This document shows, one piece after another, positions 46,394 through 57,037 of a DNA stretch of 64,000 nt. The stretch spans positions 115,679,288 to 115,743,287 of the forward strand of contig OU015491.1 of NCBI GenBank assembly GCA_907164885.2, in the 5' to 3' direction. Source of the stretch: Dolomedes plantarius. Taxonomy: Eukaryota; Arthropoda; Arachnida; Araneae; Dolomedidae. The notes under the pieces are model-generated. The model saw nothing but the letters and a program-made list of their open reading frames with translations, made no database searches and was not told where the DNA came from. The translations under genes were made by a program, and so were the position numbers. Numbering within the stretch: the stretch's first letter is position 1; every line of letters starts with the position of its first letter.

Positions 46394-46394
<1 letters not shown>
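44982..46394 (+). mobile_element. Tc1-like element D, complete with both ends
   Basis: Perfect inverted ends of about 33 bp: left CACTCATGGACAAAAAAATT continuing AGCGCACCAAGAA; right its exact inverse ending CCATGAGTG at 46394. TA precedes the left end (44980-44981); the right flank is GATA inside a TA tract. Length 1413 bp, typical for an autonomous Tc1. Only 11 bp separate it from element C. Confidence 0.93.
45210..46239 (+). pseudogene. Tc1 transposase, full length with five in-frame stops and no frameshift
   Basis: A single frame covers the whole transposase. The probable start lies near 45210 (ATT in place of ATG before PLRRVRR). N-terminal helix-turn-helix: QLSQFERGRIVGMMEAGWSA and GRSDCVVRRCWDQW; then GRPRQTSRREDRHI. 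Stops at 45466, 45499, 45637, 45928 and 46111, each apparently a point change. All three catalytic residues remain: VFSDESRF, FQQDNARPH and DLSPIEHIWDH (DD34E). C-terminal QDIIQNLYDSMPDPI precedes TAA at 46237-46239. About 343 codons, the usual length. It belongs to a different Tc1 lineage from element C although the two share the RTIRRRL and FQQDNARPH motifs. Confidence 0.92.
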
Positions 46395-46490
<96 letters not shown>

Positions 46491-46506
46491 TATATATATA
46501 TATATA
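46395..46506. repeat. (TA)n microsatellite
   Basis: TA repeats between the right end of Tc1 element D and a solo LTR. Confidence 0.95.
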
Positions 46507-46806
46507 TGATGTCCGGATGGACATCACATGAAATAAGAGCATACATCGTGGCCGGAAAATAATAAAATCACTTTCAGGAACAAACTAGTTTATTAAACAG
46601 TAAAGCAACACATCTTACTCTCTTCAACTCAGCCCAGCGTCTCCCGCAAAGAGCGCCAAAATAGAATTATGGCAGATAGGTTGCCAGAATTTGCGGAGGA
46701 AGTTAGTATGTGGGAAGGCGAGCGTTTACGTCAAGACAATAAGGACGGGTTACCATGGCAGAGATGAAGTACAGAATGGACGATTATAGGTAGTTAGTAA
46801 TATTAT

Positions 46807-46810
<4 letters not shown>
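46507..46810 (-). repeat. probable solo LTR inserted in a (TA)n tract
   Basis: On the minus strand it starts TGTGATAATATTACTAAC and ends GTCCATCCGGACATCA, giving TG...CA termini. It contains AATAAA in TTTAATAAACTAG. It is 304 bp long and lies entirely between TA repeats; the flanks TATA and TATA are consistent with a 4-bp target duplication but cannot prove it. The 12-bp imperfect palindrome TGATGTCCGGATGGACATCA marks its right terminus. Not related to the 1.54-kb LTR family. Confidence 0.6.
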
Positions 46811-46853
<43 letters not shown>

Positions 46854-46870
46854 AGAGAGAGAGAGAGAGA
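46811..46870. repeat. (TA)n then (GA)n microsatellite
   Basis: Continuation of the TA tract beyond the LTR, ending in GA repeats. Confidence 0.95.
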
Positions 46871-47985
46871 TGACATGAATTAAACGTTATTTAAAATCCA
46901 AAATACATATTACCTGCAAGAATTCCTTTCAATTTTAAGAAGTTTTTTTTTTTTGTCCTCTTTCTGAGGTTACGCAATTATGCTGATATTTATTTCAATC
47001 CTCGAAATCCCTTAGTGTTGTGCATATTAGAGTATAATAAATATTCACATTAATTCGGAAAATAGTTCAGTTTTATTTATATTTTAAAGCTAAGCTGATT
47101 TTAAGGCAAATTTTGTTTGAAGAATTTTGTTTCTCTTCTCGTGACCGACTAACAAGATTGTGAGCAAATGATTTCTCGATTTGGAGGTAATCCTCGAAAT
47201 AAAAAAAAATGAATATAAGTGAAGAATGAAAGGTTTTCAACAGAATTATTTATACAGAAGTCCTTAAAAGCTTCATACTGGGATTACCCCGTTTTAAGAC
47301 TCGGTTACCAGGATGTATTTCGTTGAAGGCTTAAAAAGGGGTAATATTTTAAAATGGTATATATTAGAGTACATTCTAAAAAGGAAAATGCTGTGAGCGG
47401 AAAAGACTTAGAACACAGCTGTTTTTAATACAATTTATTTCAACTTGTCATATTTTTTTCCCATCTTTCATACCATTCACCAGTTTAGTAAATGGTCTTG
47501 TGGATGATGTAAGATGGAATAATGGTCTAGAATACGGAATATTTTGTATCATTTTCATGGCACATCTGGCGCATGGGAATTGTTCAAAATTAGAACGTCG
47601 TACAATGATTATTTTATTCGTGCGCATGAAAAAATAAGTAATTTTTCTGTGTATATTTCTAAAATAGGGAAAAGTAATTTCTCTAGACAATAGTCAGTTG
47701 TTTGAGGCACTTCTGAATTTTCTTTTATTTGTTGCCTCCAATCCCCTTGATGTCGGAAAAGCTACTTAAAGTCCAAACAACTTTGGTCCATGGCGATGGG
47801 TAGTGAGCCGCTTCACTTCATGCGATTTTCTTTTATTTAAATTAGTATTATTGCTGCAGCTGTTCTTTCTAAAATTGCCGTCATTTGTATAATTATCGAT
47901 ATCATTATTACAAGAATATCTTGACGAATCTTGGGGATAATTATTTAAACGTTGTTGTTGTCGTGTCTAGGAATAGTTCAGAAGA
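46871..47985. other. no gene seen
   Basis: AT-rich sequence with no frame over 80 codons. Confidence 0.5.
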
Positions 47986-48800
47986 AGAAAGTCTTAGATA
48001 GAGCCAAAAGTCTAGATAACAACAGATGCTAGATCAGATGCCTGTGGGTTGTTGACGAGCTCTTGCGGCTTCGAAACAAGCTTGAAAAGGGCAGTAACAA
48101 TGGCTGGACAGTCAAAGATATGTTCTGAAGAAATCTGGGTTTATGATCAATTTCTACAGTTGATAATATACAGTTGCAAGAGTAGTATTATGTAACGTGT
48201 AATAGTGGCATTATGTAAAGTGTAAATATGTGATGTGTAACATGTAAGTGTAATAAGTACAAATTTAACAAGTTATATATAGATTCAAACAGTGGCAGTA
48301 TATTAAAGAGTTTTAAATAAAGGTAAAAGTCAAAGTGGAACTAGGAATGGGTTCTGTAGTTAAGGTCAAGGGTTTAATGCGGAATTTATTTGGCTATATA
48401 GCCGTTGCCTGACCAAAAATGAAGCATTGTTTTATTTGTAGATTTGTGCCCCTTTGCTGTGTGGCACGGTAGCGGATTAGTTAAAGGAAAATTTTGAGTT
48501 TCTTTTTTGGTTCTGTCCTGGGCTAGACGGTTGGCTTCGTTATTCTGCGTTCGCGCTGGCCTGAGCAGGATTACTGTCGTGCGAACAGTCATACAGCAAT
48601 TAACCGTATAGCCGTATGGCGTGGTTGGTTTTTATTTGAGTTCTACAGTTGATAACGGGCCTTGTGCCATCAGGGTGGAATTTTCATAGCCTTAAGGTGA
48701 TTGGTTCTTAGCCCATTCTTCCAGAACAATGTAGACGCAATTGTTCTGGAACAGTTATAGTCCGAAATTAGTAGTTTCTTTAGGGGCAGGTTGGAATATT
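47986..48800 (-). pseudogene. LINE RNase H/C-terminal relic, split by an insertion
   Basis: Two minus-strand pieces fit together as the end of a jockey-like LINE ORF2. 48800-48641 reads, with decay, RTNHLKAMKFHPDG-like text. 48166-48060 reads SSEHIFDCPAIVTALFKL, the His-Cys motif that closes ORF2 in many arthropod LINEs. Between them lies the insertion 48167-48640. The text then passes into a 3' untranslated part. The same segment is repeated at 48845-49108, so two LINE 3' ends lie in tandem here. Heavily mutated. Confidence 0.65.
48167..48640 (-). mobile_element. 474-bp insertion with 15-bp target duplication, LINE-derived
   Basis: Flanked by the exact direct repeat TTCTACAGTTGATAA (48152-48166 and 48641-48655), a target duplication typical of target-primed reverse transcription. 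On the minus strand the insert contains NNEANRLAQDRTKKETQNFP, the end of a LINE RNase H domain (the GNEAADxLA-type motif), then short low-complexity GTGTAATA repeats at its 3' side. It appears to be a truncated, rearranged LINE copy. No full ORF. Confidence 0.7.
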
Positions 48801-48844
48801 TAAATGAATTTATCATTTAATTAACCGTATATTAATATGTTTTA

Positions 48845-50125
48845 GCGAAAAAAAGTTTTAAAAGGGCAGCTACAATGGTTGGACAGTCAAGGATATGTTC
48901 TGGAGAAAGTGGGGTTCATGGACAATTTCTACAGTTGGTAAAGGATCTTGGGCCATCAGCGTTGATTTTCATACCCTTTAAGGGAATAGTTTTTAGTCTA
49001 GCTATTGTAGAATCAATTATTCTGGGATAGTTAATATCCGAAATTAGCGTCCAGTGAGTTAGCACGTCATTTCGTTTCATAATGATATTGAGTTTTTTCT
49101 TCGATGAACTTAAGGGGAGTGGTCACTTTTACGTACCTTAAAAGTACCATTTTTAGACCTATGTTCGATTGTATGTACTACTCATGATTTTTGCTTGGTT
49201 TACAGGAAATTTTTTCAGTAACTGCTTATAATACTGTTTATTATATATACACAATATCTCAAGGTAGTTGAAAAAATAAAATTATTTTTTATGCATAAAA
49301 ATTGAATATTTTTTTAAAATCGAGCCTTTGAAGTCAACTAGTGTGAGCCTTCTGTCAAAATAAATTACTAAGGTACAGTAATAATTGTTTACTATATGTG
49401 ATTACAATACTTCAGGCAACAAAATCCACCAACATTTTTTAACCTTAACATATTTTAATTTTTTAAAGAATTTTTTTATAAGCTTTCACTCAGTCATTTT
49501 TGAAATTTCTAATTAAAAATAGCACGTACTAAAATGTTTAATATATTTTAGAATAATGTTGGTGGATATTGTTGCCTGAAGTATTGTAATCACATATAGT
49601 AAACAATTATTACTGTACCTTAATAATTTATTTTGACAGAATGCGCACAGCAGTTCACTGCAAAATACTGGATTTTAAAAATATTCACTTTTTATGCATA
49701 AAAAATTATTTTATTTTTTTAATTACCTTGAAATAATGTATATATAATAAACAGTATGTTAGGCAGTTACTCAAAAAATTTCCTGTAAATCAAGCAAAAA
49801 TCATGAGTAGTACATACAATCGAACATAGGTCCAAAAAAGATACATTTAAAGGTACTTAAAAGTGACCACTCCCCTTAAGACTTTACTTCACAATAAAAA
49901 TTAACAAAGACATGAATAACATATATGGACCAATTCGGAGGTTGGAGAATTAATGACAGTTCCTTCAAGGAAGATCAAACTGATCTGAATTTACTTCTTT
50001 AACAAAGTCCAAAATTTGTAGTTTCTTTAGGAGTGGATTGGATTCATTAAATCAAATTATCATTTATTTAACCATATTTTAATTCGTTCTTCACGCATCA
50101 TCAGGAGTATCCCGGGATATGTCCA
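48845..50125 (-). pseudogene. second LINE C-terminal relic, interrupted by a foldback element
   Basis: The minus strand at 48970-48850 reads TNCRNCP, then after a stop TPLSPEHILDCPTIVAALLK, the cysteine/histidine motif at the end of a jockey-like ORF2. Upstream of it lie 49108-48970 and, beyond the foldback (49114-49875), 49880-50125, which shares TTGTAGTTTCTTTAGG and ATCATTTATTTAACCAT with 48755-48835 of the first copy. Strongly decayed. Confidence 0.6.
49114..49875. mobile_element. long foldback element flanked by TTAA
   Basis: Flanked by TTAA (49110-49113 and 49876-49879). The ends are GGGGAGTGGTCACTTTTACG and its inverse CGT/AAAAGTGACCACTCCCC. The arms extend about 330 bp each (49114-49443 against 49549-49875), with well-matched inner blocks such as AATAATTGTTTACTATATGT against ACATATAGTAAACAATTATT. 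The spacer is about 105 bp. No coding. The TTAA duplication is that of piggyBac, but the ends begin GGGG, so the mobilising transposase is not certain. Confidence 0.88.
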
Positions 50126-50579
50126 AGGAAACTGTCTCTTGCCCTTTCATTGCAGCGTACATTTTATGAAATATAATACATAATAGATGAGTGCATGTTT
50201 CGAAAGATGTCTAGATAAAATTTCCTTTAATAAGGCTTTTGAAGTGCAATTTCTCAGGGAGAAACTACAAATCCTTAAAATATTTTCGGAAGAAAAAAAA
50301 AATTTCTTAGCTCTTGGAAATCTGATTTTTCGATACAAAAGAAAGAAATATAATACTTCTGAAATTATTGAAATGCATTTTGGCAATATTTCATAATATT
50401 TCATTTGAATTTCCGTTGTTAAATTATTAGTATAAGTTTTAATTCAATGTACATCAGCAACACCAAGACATTTATATCCAAAAGCAGACACTTTAAATCT
50501 CCAGATGGTTAGAAGAAATCTTTAAGTACAAGCAAAAGAAAAATCATATGATAGTTTTACAAAGAGTAAAAACTGTCTC

Positions 50580-50643
<64 letters not shown>

Positions 50644-51300
50644 TATAAATATTTGCAACTCTAAATTCATAATCTTCTTATCCATAAAATACAAACTAAA
50701 CTAAAAGTTTGTTGATAGGATTATTTTATATGTTATAATAATCAAAATTTAATCCATTTTACTTAGTTTCTAAAGAAACATTTTTTATTATAAACAAAAA
50801 TATTACATAATTCAAAAATAAACATAATTAAAAGTATTTGAATCTAATAATTTTAATTAAATTTCTAGTAAAAATACTTTTTCTTACCTAATTTAGTTCC
50901 TCTTTTTAAAGATTGTTTTTTGGTAAGTAGTGATATCAAAGCGCTATAAATGATTTTTCTACATTCATTCGGTTATCGTTTATTATTTGCTATTTATCGT
51001 CGTTTTTATTACAATCCCAATCGTAGTTAATTGTATACTTTATTGCTATCTTAAATTAGAAACCTAAGATCTTTTAAGATTAACTCTATAATATTTCGTC
51101 TCTCTCTAGATTTTTTTTGCTGGTTTTTTTTTTTTTTTTTTTTTTTAAACTTACAAATTAAATCTCGACAGAAAACTACAAATAAAATAAAGGTAATATG
51201 AAAATAGAAAAAAAATGTAAATAGAGTATATTAAATATGTGTGTTAAACAGAAAGAGGGTGAACGTTACCTTTTGTCTACGCTCGAAATTTCCCTGTTTT
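50126..51300. other. no gene seen; TA microsatellite and poly-T
   Basis: Contains (TA)n at 50584-50639 and a poly-T run at about 51124-51146. Remaining frames are short. Confidence 0.6.
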
Positions 51301-52135
51301 ACAATGTGTTATCGCCATCTTCCTCTCACCTGATTTTCAGTGTAAGCATCCGATAACTGTGAAATCGAGATTTTACTACATTACGAGATTTTTACCGAGA
51401 GCACTAAATGATAATGGCAGGATTGGTCTCCATTATTCTCCTCTCTTATTCTTCCCCGATGACCACCTGACCGGAACTGCCTGCTTGGGGGATGGCCGAG
51501 CAGGGGGAAGGGGATTGTTATGGAAACATCAACTTAAACCTAGTTCCGGAACATCCGATTTAAAACTAGCCAGAACTGGTTTGCCCCAACTTTTGTCCTG
51601 CTAGTCAAATTCAAAGCGGTGGCACGGCGATGAATGTGCGGGCAAGGACATTCTCCAGAACTTCTGAGAAAGTTTGGATAAACACGTTGGCAACAAAAAA
51701 GGTGTGGCGAATTTTGAATTTTCCGGCTCAAGAACTTTATGTGGAGTCAGTCTTCGAATTTTCTTCGGCGAGAGTGTCCATCGATCTACTAATAGAGAAG
51801 GAATTCTGAACCACGTTGTTGCACGTGTAGCACAAAGGAATTGTAATTAATATAAGAAGGGTTTTACGAAGAAATGAATCGATCTTATGTAAGCCGATTT
51901 TCTGCGCATGTGTTAGACAGATTTATACAAATGCAGAATTAACCAATGTGATGGATTCAAGACATCCAAATGTTTATTGGTCCTTTGTTGAAGAATTGAG
52001 ATGCCCACATGTAAATAATTTTTGTGATCTCCTAGCTTAAGTATTAAATAAAGTGTGGTAAGTGAATTATGGTTTTATTCTTTTATTTTTAATGCAATGT
52101 GTTGATCTTCTATAATCACGGCCTCAACAATAATT
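51301..52135 (+). other. unassigned GC-richer block, possible retroelement sequence
   Basis: Base composition rises at 51330-51780, then falls. AATAAAGTGTGG near 52048 looks like a polyadenylation signal, and CTCAACA near 52123 could be an LTR-type end. I find no partner LTR and no protein relic. Confidence 0.25.
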
Positions 52136-52600
52136 ATTAACAGGGATGAACCCGCTTGACGGAAGTGGTGGAAGTGAAACGATTGGTTCGAGGGGGGGGG
52201 GGGGACTCGCTTGCCGGATTCCAAGGTGAAAGAACGCGCAGACTCGCCACGTGGAAAGTTGCTTGCACGTGATTTTTATCGATCTGTGTGAATGTGTACT
52301 GTATGAGCAATGTATAGTAATTTGTGGTGTGTCCCAGTAGAAAAATATGTAAAATAAATAATTTTGGGACTAAAAAGATGTATTTTGATTCGTCCACCGT
52401 GTAATCCATTCTTACAACGGACAGAAATCTCGTCAAGGGAGAGGGGTTCTCCTTCAACAGTGGTGGCAGTATCGGGATGGAATGGTGAAATACGTTGGCG
52501 AGGATCGCAGTTTTACGAAAAGACTGGTGAAACGATTCCACAGCTACTTGAAATATGACAACAGTTCGTCAGTCAGTGTTCCATCATCAGTAAGGAAAAG
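52136..52600 (+). other. possible LTR end with primer-binding-like site
   Basis: CCTTCAACAG at 52451 is followed by TGGTGGCAGTATCGGGAT (52461-52478), which has the TGG start and form of a primer-binding site and partly resembles the complement of a tRNA-Leu 3' end. AATAAATAATTTTGGG near 52353 could be the polyadenylation region. The other LTR and the gag gene are not found; the following sequence has only short frames. Confidence 0.3.
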
Positions 52601-53465
52601 TCTATAGATAATCTGTGGAAATTACCACGTAAAAACTAATATTAAATTCTTGATATTCAATAAAAAGACCGATTTTTTGGTATCATTCAGCATATTACCT
52701 AAAATTTTTATTTTTATTATTAGTTAAGAAATATCTGAGCGTTCACTATTGCCGCCTTGAGAGGAATATCATTCCAAAATGGAGTTACTGACATCATCGA
52801 TATGGTTTTCAACACTGATTTTGATGAGAAATGAATTTGAAGACGCTCTTTGGCAGACATGTAATGTCAACCGTTGGACAAAACGGGAATGTACCTATGA
52901 AGTGTATATTACAAATATTACATGTATATAAAAGTAACTCCACGTTGTGCTCCTGGACAACGGTTATTTATAAACGGCAAAATGATCTATAATTTTGGCA
53001 TGAACCCTATATGTTGAACCTCTAGGCGTGCCGACTAGCGAGCAGAGCTACAACGGAACGTTTTACAATGGAAAGCTGGTGGGATGTCCTGGGAAAAGAA
53101 AGCTGTATTAATGACAGTTTTGAATAAATATGATATTTTTACGATCAAAGAAGCTAATCTTACGCTACATCGAATAGCGTTTAATCCTTTTCTTGGATAT
53201 TCACTTTGCGCTATTTCCATTGCACCGAATGGGGTTCGGCATTGCAACGAGGGCCTTCCAGGTGTTGAACCCCATCAGTGGATGTAGAGCGCACCTGGCA
53301 GCTATTTCCCCTGCATGACCCATACCAGGACCCAGTCAACCCCTCCCCCCCCATACGACCCACAGGGCAGGGCAGACAGGGAGCGAGGGCAGCACAACAA
53401 TTAGGCTGGAGGTCATTTAGGATGGCCTGGAGGTGATGAATTTCAAATAGGATAATTTAGGAAAA
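52601..53465. other. no gene seen
   Basis: Mixed composition with a poly-C run near 53342. 53220-53400 is GC-richer, contains TGGGGTTCGGCATTG and CCCATCAGTGGATG, and could be LINE-derived, but I cannot place it. Confidence 0.4.
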
Positions 53466-53469
53466 GTGC

Positions 53470-53830
53470 CTAGAATGGATGCTCCAGATGCAAAGAAAAA
53501 GAAAAGCCCAACAACGTACAGTTGGTGGAGGTGGTGCGAAAAAGCAAAACCAGGAGACATCGCTTTGCGCTGTATGTGATAAACCACAAATTATGGACAC
53601 CTCTCACCTCCAGACCTGTGAGGCACCGTCCTCTCGGAAACTCTGTAGCCGATACTAGGAGGCAAGAGCATTGAACAAGCAATACGTCCTGTTTGCTTTT
53701 TCGTTCAACTTTTTATCTTGTTGTTTATTCTCTTATTGTACTTTTTATTGTGTTGTTTGTTTTTTATGATTGATGTTGGAAAAAAAAAAACTTCTATGAA
53801 ACTTTTGAGGGGAGGGGGTGAAAAAACATT
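53470..53830 (+). pseudogene. LINE ORF2 C-terminal relic
   Basis: The plus strand reads, across frameshifts, CALCDKPQ-like text as CAVCDKPQIMDTSHLQTCEA followed by ARALNKQYVLFAFSFN. The CxxC...HxxxC arrangement is the zinc-binding end of R1/jockey-type ORF2 proteins. A T-rich untranslated part with a short A run (53780) follows. Confidence 0.55.
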
Positions 53831-53877
53831 CACTGTGAGTTCAAGGTGAATTATTTAGCTTTTATTTATCAGGATTC

Positions 53878-54540
53878 CATACTACACATTCTGAAGGTGA
53901 AGTAGAGGCCATCTTCGTAGCTCTACAACTACTTGCCCTTCGCCTCTTGTCTATTAAGAAATCTGTCATTTTATTCGACTCCAGTTCAACCCTGCAATCC
54001 TTATTAAACAATATAGGCCACAACTGCTACCGCATCCAATAGTGTAGATCACTGAAGTAGGATTTAATGCACTGGATCTCCTTTCAGTGGATCTCTGCAC
54101 ATTGTGGCTTACCTCGAAATCAGATACTGGGTTCAAAGATTTTGCAGAAACCTACCAGGCCCTTGACATACCATTCTTCCAAGCTTTTTATAAAAATGAT
54201 CTGCTTTTAATTCGAGGTCCGATGAATCCTCTAGAGAAAAACCCTGGACTACTCTATGTGTAAACATCCATCTTTTGTTCTGATTCCCCTCGTTTTGCTG
54301 CGGTTGCATGTTTAGATTTTTGACCGACCAAGACTGTCTCCGGGCACATTTTATCCGGATTCGTCTGGTTGATTCGCCCGACTGCGTCTTGTGCCATTCG
54401 GGTCAATCTATAACTGTACTACATCATGGCATGTGACCTGCACTTTTGAATTTTAAGTCCCTTGTTTTGAAGGATTAGAGAGCCCGTGGACTATTGGCCT
54501 AGTGGCCAAACAACCGACATTTGTTACATTAAAAAATAAA
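53878..54540 (+). pseudogene. LINE RNase H domain and C-terminal relic
   Basis: The plus strand gives EGEVEAIFVALQLLALRLLS and KSVILFDSSSTLQSLLNN, the RNase H fold with the catalytic acidic residues in AE/GEVEA and FDSSS. ISFQWISAHCGLPRNQILGS, the WI(P/S)(S/A)H motif, is next. After decay, RLVDSPDCVLCHSGQSITVL gives the cysteine/histidine tail. It ends in a short ATTAAAAAATAAA tail at 54528. Reverse transcriptase and endonuclease parts are absent, so this is a 5'-truncated LINE copy with several stops. Confidence 0.75.
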
Positions 54541-54868
54541 TGTCTCTCCCAAAATTGCATTCCTTACAAATATTCTAGAGAGTATAGTGAGATATGTATA
54601 CATTGTTTAAACCAATCTAAATACTTCCTTTTCAATATGACTTGTCAGTAAGTAAATTTGTTGCTCACTTCAAAACGAAACATGTTTCATAATCTGCATT
54701 ATTCATAAATACCATAATATTTATTTATATTTTAGCTCTAAATTTAGATTTCAAATTACTTTGCCTTTTCATATATTATTAATATCAAATTTATTATAAT
54801 TACGGCTTGTTTTCGAATTCTTGATAACTTATTTAAAGAACTTTTTATTTTTAAACTTACAGAATCGT
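54541..54868. other. no gene seen
   Basis: AT-rich spacer. Confidence 0.4.
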
Positions 54869-55445
54869 ATACGTACAGATATCATGCTGATACATAATGA
54901 CATCACGGCGAAGTGCATGCATTTTGTAAGGTTTACATTAAGATTCGATTCACAATAATCGAACTTTTAAGGGAATAAAGTTAAAGAAGCCACTTAAGAT
55001 ATGCTTTTTGCGGCATACGCGGTTGGTATAAATACCAAGGAGGGAAGTGTTGACGAAGTGAGAGGAAGTTAAAGGAGGGAGAGTGCTGGCGAAACGAAGT
55101 ATCGAGCTGTAACTAGGCTTAGAGTCTGGTTTAATAATATAATAGTTGAGTTTTGCAAGCAGCCGCTGGAGGCATAGCTAGGTGGCTTCAAACCTACGCG
55201 AGTTCTTGTTAGGCCCAAAGTTTACGTGGCAGCACTTCTGGTTGACTTTCAAAGTATCTGTGTGTATTGCAAAGTGTATTTTTCTGGAATAAGTAGTTAT
55301 ACAAGTGAATATATTGAATTGTATTTCCCTTGCATGAATGCTATATATATCTCGTACTAATAGTATGTATGCTTTATGTTGAAAAGCCAATGGACATATG
55401 CAAATATTTAAATAAACATTGTTGTTATGCAAGAACTGTGTTTGA
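54869..55445 (+). repeat. possible solo LTR or promoter-bearing repeat
   Basis: GGTTGGTATAAATACCAAGG at 55021 holds a TATA box within a small palindrome. About 380 bp downstream AAATAAACATTGTTGTTATG provides a polyadenylation-like signal. This spacing and the change in composition suggest the U3-R-U5 layout of an LTR. Boundaries and target duplication could not be fixed, and no second copy exists in the window. Confidence 0.35.
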
Positions 55446-56798
55446 ATGAAATTATTTAGAGTGCCACTTCAAGATATACATACCCAAAGTTAGGGTAGAA
55501 GTGTAATAAATCTCTATAATTTGATATTATAAGAGTTCAGCTTCTATCGTTTTATTATGGTTAGCTTTTTAATTCTTAGCTATTGACTTTTAATTCTTAG
55601 TTAAAAAAACTTACGTAAACTTATTACGTTTTACAAGCATTACACATTAACGCTTTAATGATGATAAAATAAAGACATAATACTTGCATTTTTCATTATT
55701 TATTTATTTTATGTAATATCCTTTAATACTTAAGGAAGCAATTTTTAATTACTTCTAGCTAACTATATAAAAGAAAAATAACAATATTTTTGTCCTGATT
55801 ATTTGAACTAATTTCAGATTATATTAATGAGTTTAATTTTTTTTAAATCGTTATCTTAAAAATGTGACTTATCAAAATAATAAACTTCATAGTACTAATA
55901 ATAATTTTAGAATTTTTCAAAATTCTAATACGCTTATTTATACAAGCTTTGACACATTAATTAGATATTTTGATTTTGAGCATATACTGAACGCCGTATA
56001 TTCTTATTATAGCCAAAATTCAACATCTGAGTTGTTGATTAAAACTAAATGAAAATATTATTGTTAAAATTTAATTATTAGTGTTTTCAGACATATTTTT
56101 TATATTCATGACATATCTTTCCTTCTAGTGATAAAGCTGATGGTATTAGATTTTAATATGACAAACATAAAAATAAACATAAAACAACGCTTCAGAAATG
56201 AAGGGCAATACCATTGATTACAGACAATACAGCATAAAGTGTACTCATTCCGGTTTCGTAAACAAAATTATCATGAGAAACAAGTCAAAGTTGTATTTCA
56301 TGCCTTTATTTTCTTTAAAGAAATAATTCAGCAAAGTGAAAGTCTTGATTTATTGTTTAATAATAGGAGTTAAAGTTACCCCTAAATCATCTTGCCAAGA
56401 AAAATAGCGCACATAAAGAAATGAATTTCACATCATAGCTCCAAGCGTTATGATGCTCATTTATGCTTAAATCATTTTCTCACCGCTCGTACAAATAGGG
56501 TAAAATATTTAACAAGTAGTAAATACATGTTGCATATTACTAAAATATCCGAAAGCTATGTAAAATACAATATAATAACATGATAGGATTATTAGTTGTT
56601 TTCAATCATACGCATAACTTAAAGTGTATAAAAAAAGAAATTTAGTCCCTGTGACAGTAAGTATGTTTATTTATTTATTTTATGATATAAAATAAAACTA
56701 ATTTGATATGAGCCAATATACCTTTTGATCATAAATGGCTCTATTTATACTCTGCTCTGGTGTTAAATTAGAAATCCAGAATTTTTATTATGAATACT
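55446..56798. other. no gene seen
   Basis: AT-rich, with no frame over 62 codons. It precedes the BEL element. Confidence 0.5.
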
Positions 56799-56998
56799 GT
56801 TCCGTACTGATCACGGCAATTTCCGGCGATTGTAGCACCACCCTTTGGTTGTATTAAAAAACGCTCTCGTGTGAAACTTGTTCTAAGTGAGTAAGTCGCG
56901 TCGCTTTCAGCTGCCATTTTTCAAGACCATATTGCGGCACCGCTTTCAATAAAATTGTTATTTACTACAGTCCACTTTGCTTTCCCTCCGTTCCATTT
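56799..56998 (+). repeat. BEL/Pao 5' LTR (probable extent)
   Basis: The proposed start is TGTTCCGTACTGATCACGG at 56799; the end lies just before the primer-binding site. It contains TTGTATTAAAAAACGCTC as a weak TATA region and CAATAAAATTG as a polyadenylation signal. The start is chosen by form; the 3' LTR needed to confirm it is outside the window. Confidence 0.5.
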
Positions 56999-57016
56999 TG
57001 GTCCTAGCGACCCGGA
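56999..57016 (+). promoter_or_regulatory. BEL/Pao primer-binding site
   Basis: TGGTCCTAGCGACCCGGA has the TGGTCC start and CCGGA end seen in primer-binding sites of BEL/Pao elements. It lies 22 bp before the gag ATG. Confidence 0.65.
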
Positions 57017-57037
57017 GGTGGAACTTTTCGCGCAACT

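Noticed and set aside
54869..55445. Host gene promoter from the TATA box at 55026
   Set aside because: No coding sequence follows, and a polyadenylation signal lies 380 bp downstream; an LTR explains this better.
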